Of a DNA stretch of 6,000 nucleotides, positions 5,979-6,000 are shown piece by piece. The notes beneath the pieces were generated by a model. The model made no database searches, was not told the DNA's origin, and was given only the letters and a program-made list of their open reading frames with translations. The DNA lies in assembly GCA_018823385.1 (NCBI GenBank), contig JAHJIK010000051.1, positions 1 through 6,000 of the forward strand, written 5' to 3'. The position numbers and the translations under genes are program-made. Numbering within the stretch: position 1 is the first letter of the stretch; every line of letters begins with the position of its first letter. The stretch comes from Patescibacteria group bacterium (lineage in GTDB: Bacteria > Patescibacteriota > Minisyncoccia > Phycocordibacterales > Phycocordibacteraceae).

Positions 5979-5990
5979 TGTTCTTTAACA
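5979..5990 (+). promoter_or_regulatory. boxA antitermination element of a probable rRNA operon leader
   Basis: TGTTCTTTAACA differs from the E. coli rrn boxA (TGCTCTTTAACA) at one position. BoxA in nascent RNA binds NusB/NusE (S10) and protects rRNA transcripts from premature termination. Its place at the window edge, after a tRNA and a hairpin, suggests that 16S rRNA begins shortly downstream. A 12-base match alone could be chance; the context raises the odds. Confidence 0.6.
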
Positions 5991-6000
5991 GATGAAGACA

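Noticed and set aside
5791..5988. 65-codon plus-strand frame spanning the tRNA
   Set aside because: It is an accidental frame through the tRNA-Leu gene and the rRNA leader elements.
1..6000. Mobile element, CRISPR array or defence system
   Set aside because: No transposase or integrase, spaced direct repeats or defence-type domains were seen; all large frames are core genes.

Overview
The window is a compact bacterial housekeeping segment of roughly 50% G+C. It holds the 3' end of dprA, a complete topA, a small uncharacterised minus-strand gene, a short rel/spoT-type (p)ppGpp gene, a minus-strand parB, a tRNA-Leu(CAA) gene and, at the right edge, what looks like the start of an rRNA operon leader. 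I infer a member of the Candidate Phyla Radiation (Parcubacteria-like). Reasons are a short Rel that ends after the TGS domain, Lys/Pro-rich tails and linkers in Rel and TopA, start codons without Shine-Dalgarno sequences, very tight gene packing and a tRNA without an encoded CCA. The phylum call is an inference; the gene families themselves are clear.

Left part (1-2540, plus strand): the dprA tail is followed after 34 bp by topA. No terminator separates them, so they may be co-transcribed, although weak promoter-like elements lie just before topA. Middle (2541-3130): a minus-strand gene of unknown function converges on topA and ends at an intrinsic hairpin whose U-tract overlaps the topA stop codon. 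It diverges from rel across about 60 bp that carries two small inverted repeats and an extended -10 element. Reading all frames suggests that this small gene carries a frameshift at a GT-repeat: a much more protein-like C-terminus is open in the -1 frame.

Right part (3131-6000): rel (plus) and parB (minus) converge with an 11-bp overlap of their 3' ends. parB diverges from tRNA-Leu(CAA) across a 59-bp promoter region. After the tRNA comes an 8-bp perfect hairpin and a near-perfect boxA antitermination element, in the boxB-boxA order of rRNA leaders. A 16S rRNA gene therefore probably begins just outside the window.

Functionally the genes serve chromosome upkeep and growth control: DNA uptake and recombination (DprA), supercoiling (TopA), the stringent response (Rel), segregation (ParB) and translation (tRNA/rRNA). 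I see no insertion sequence, CRISPR array, phage gene or defence system here.
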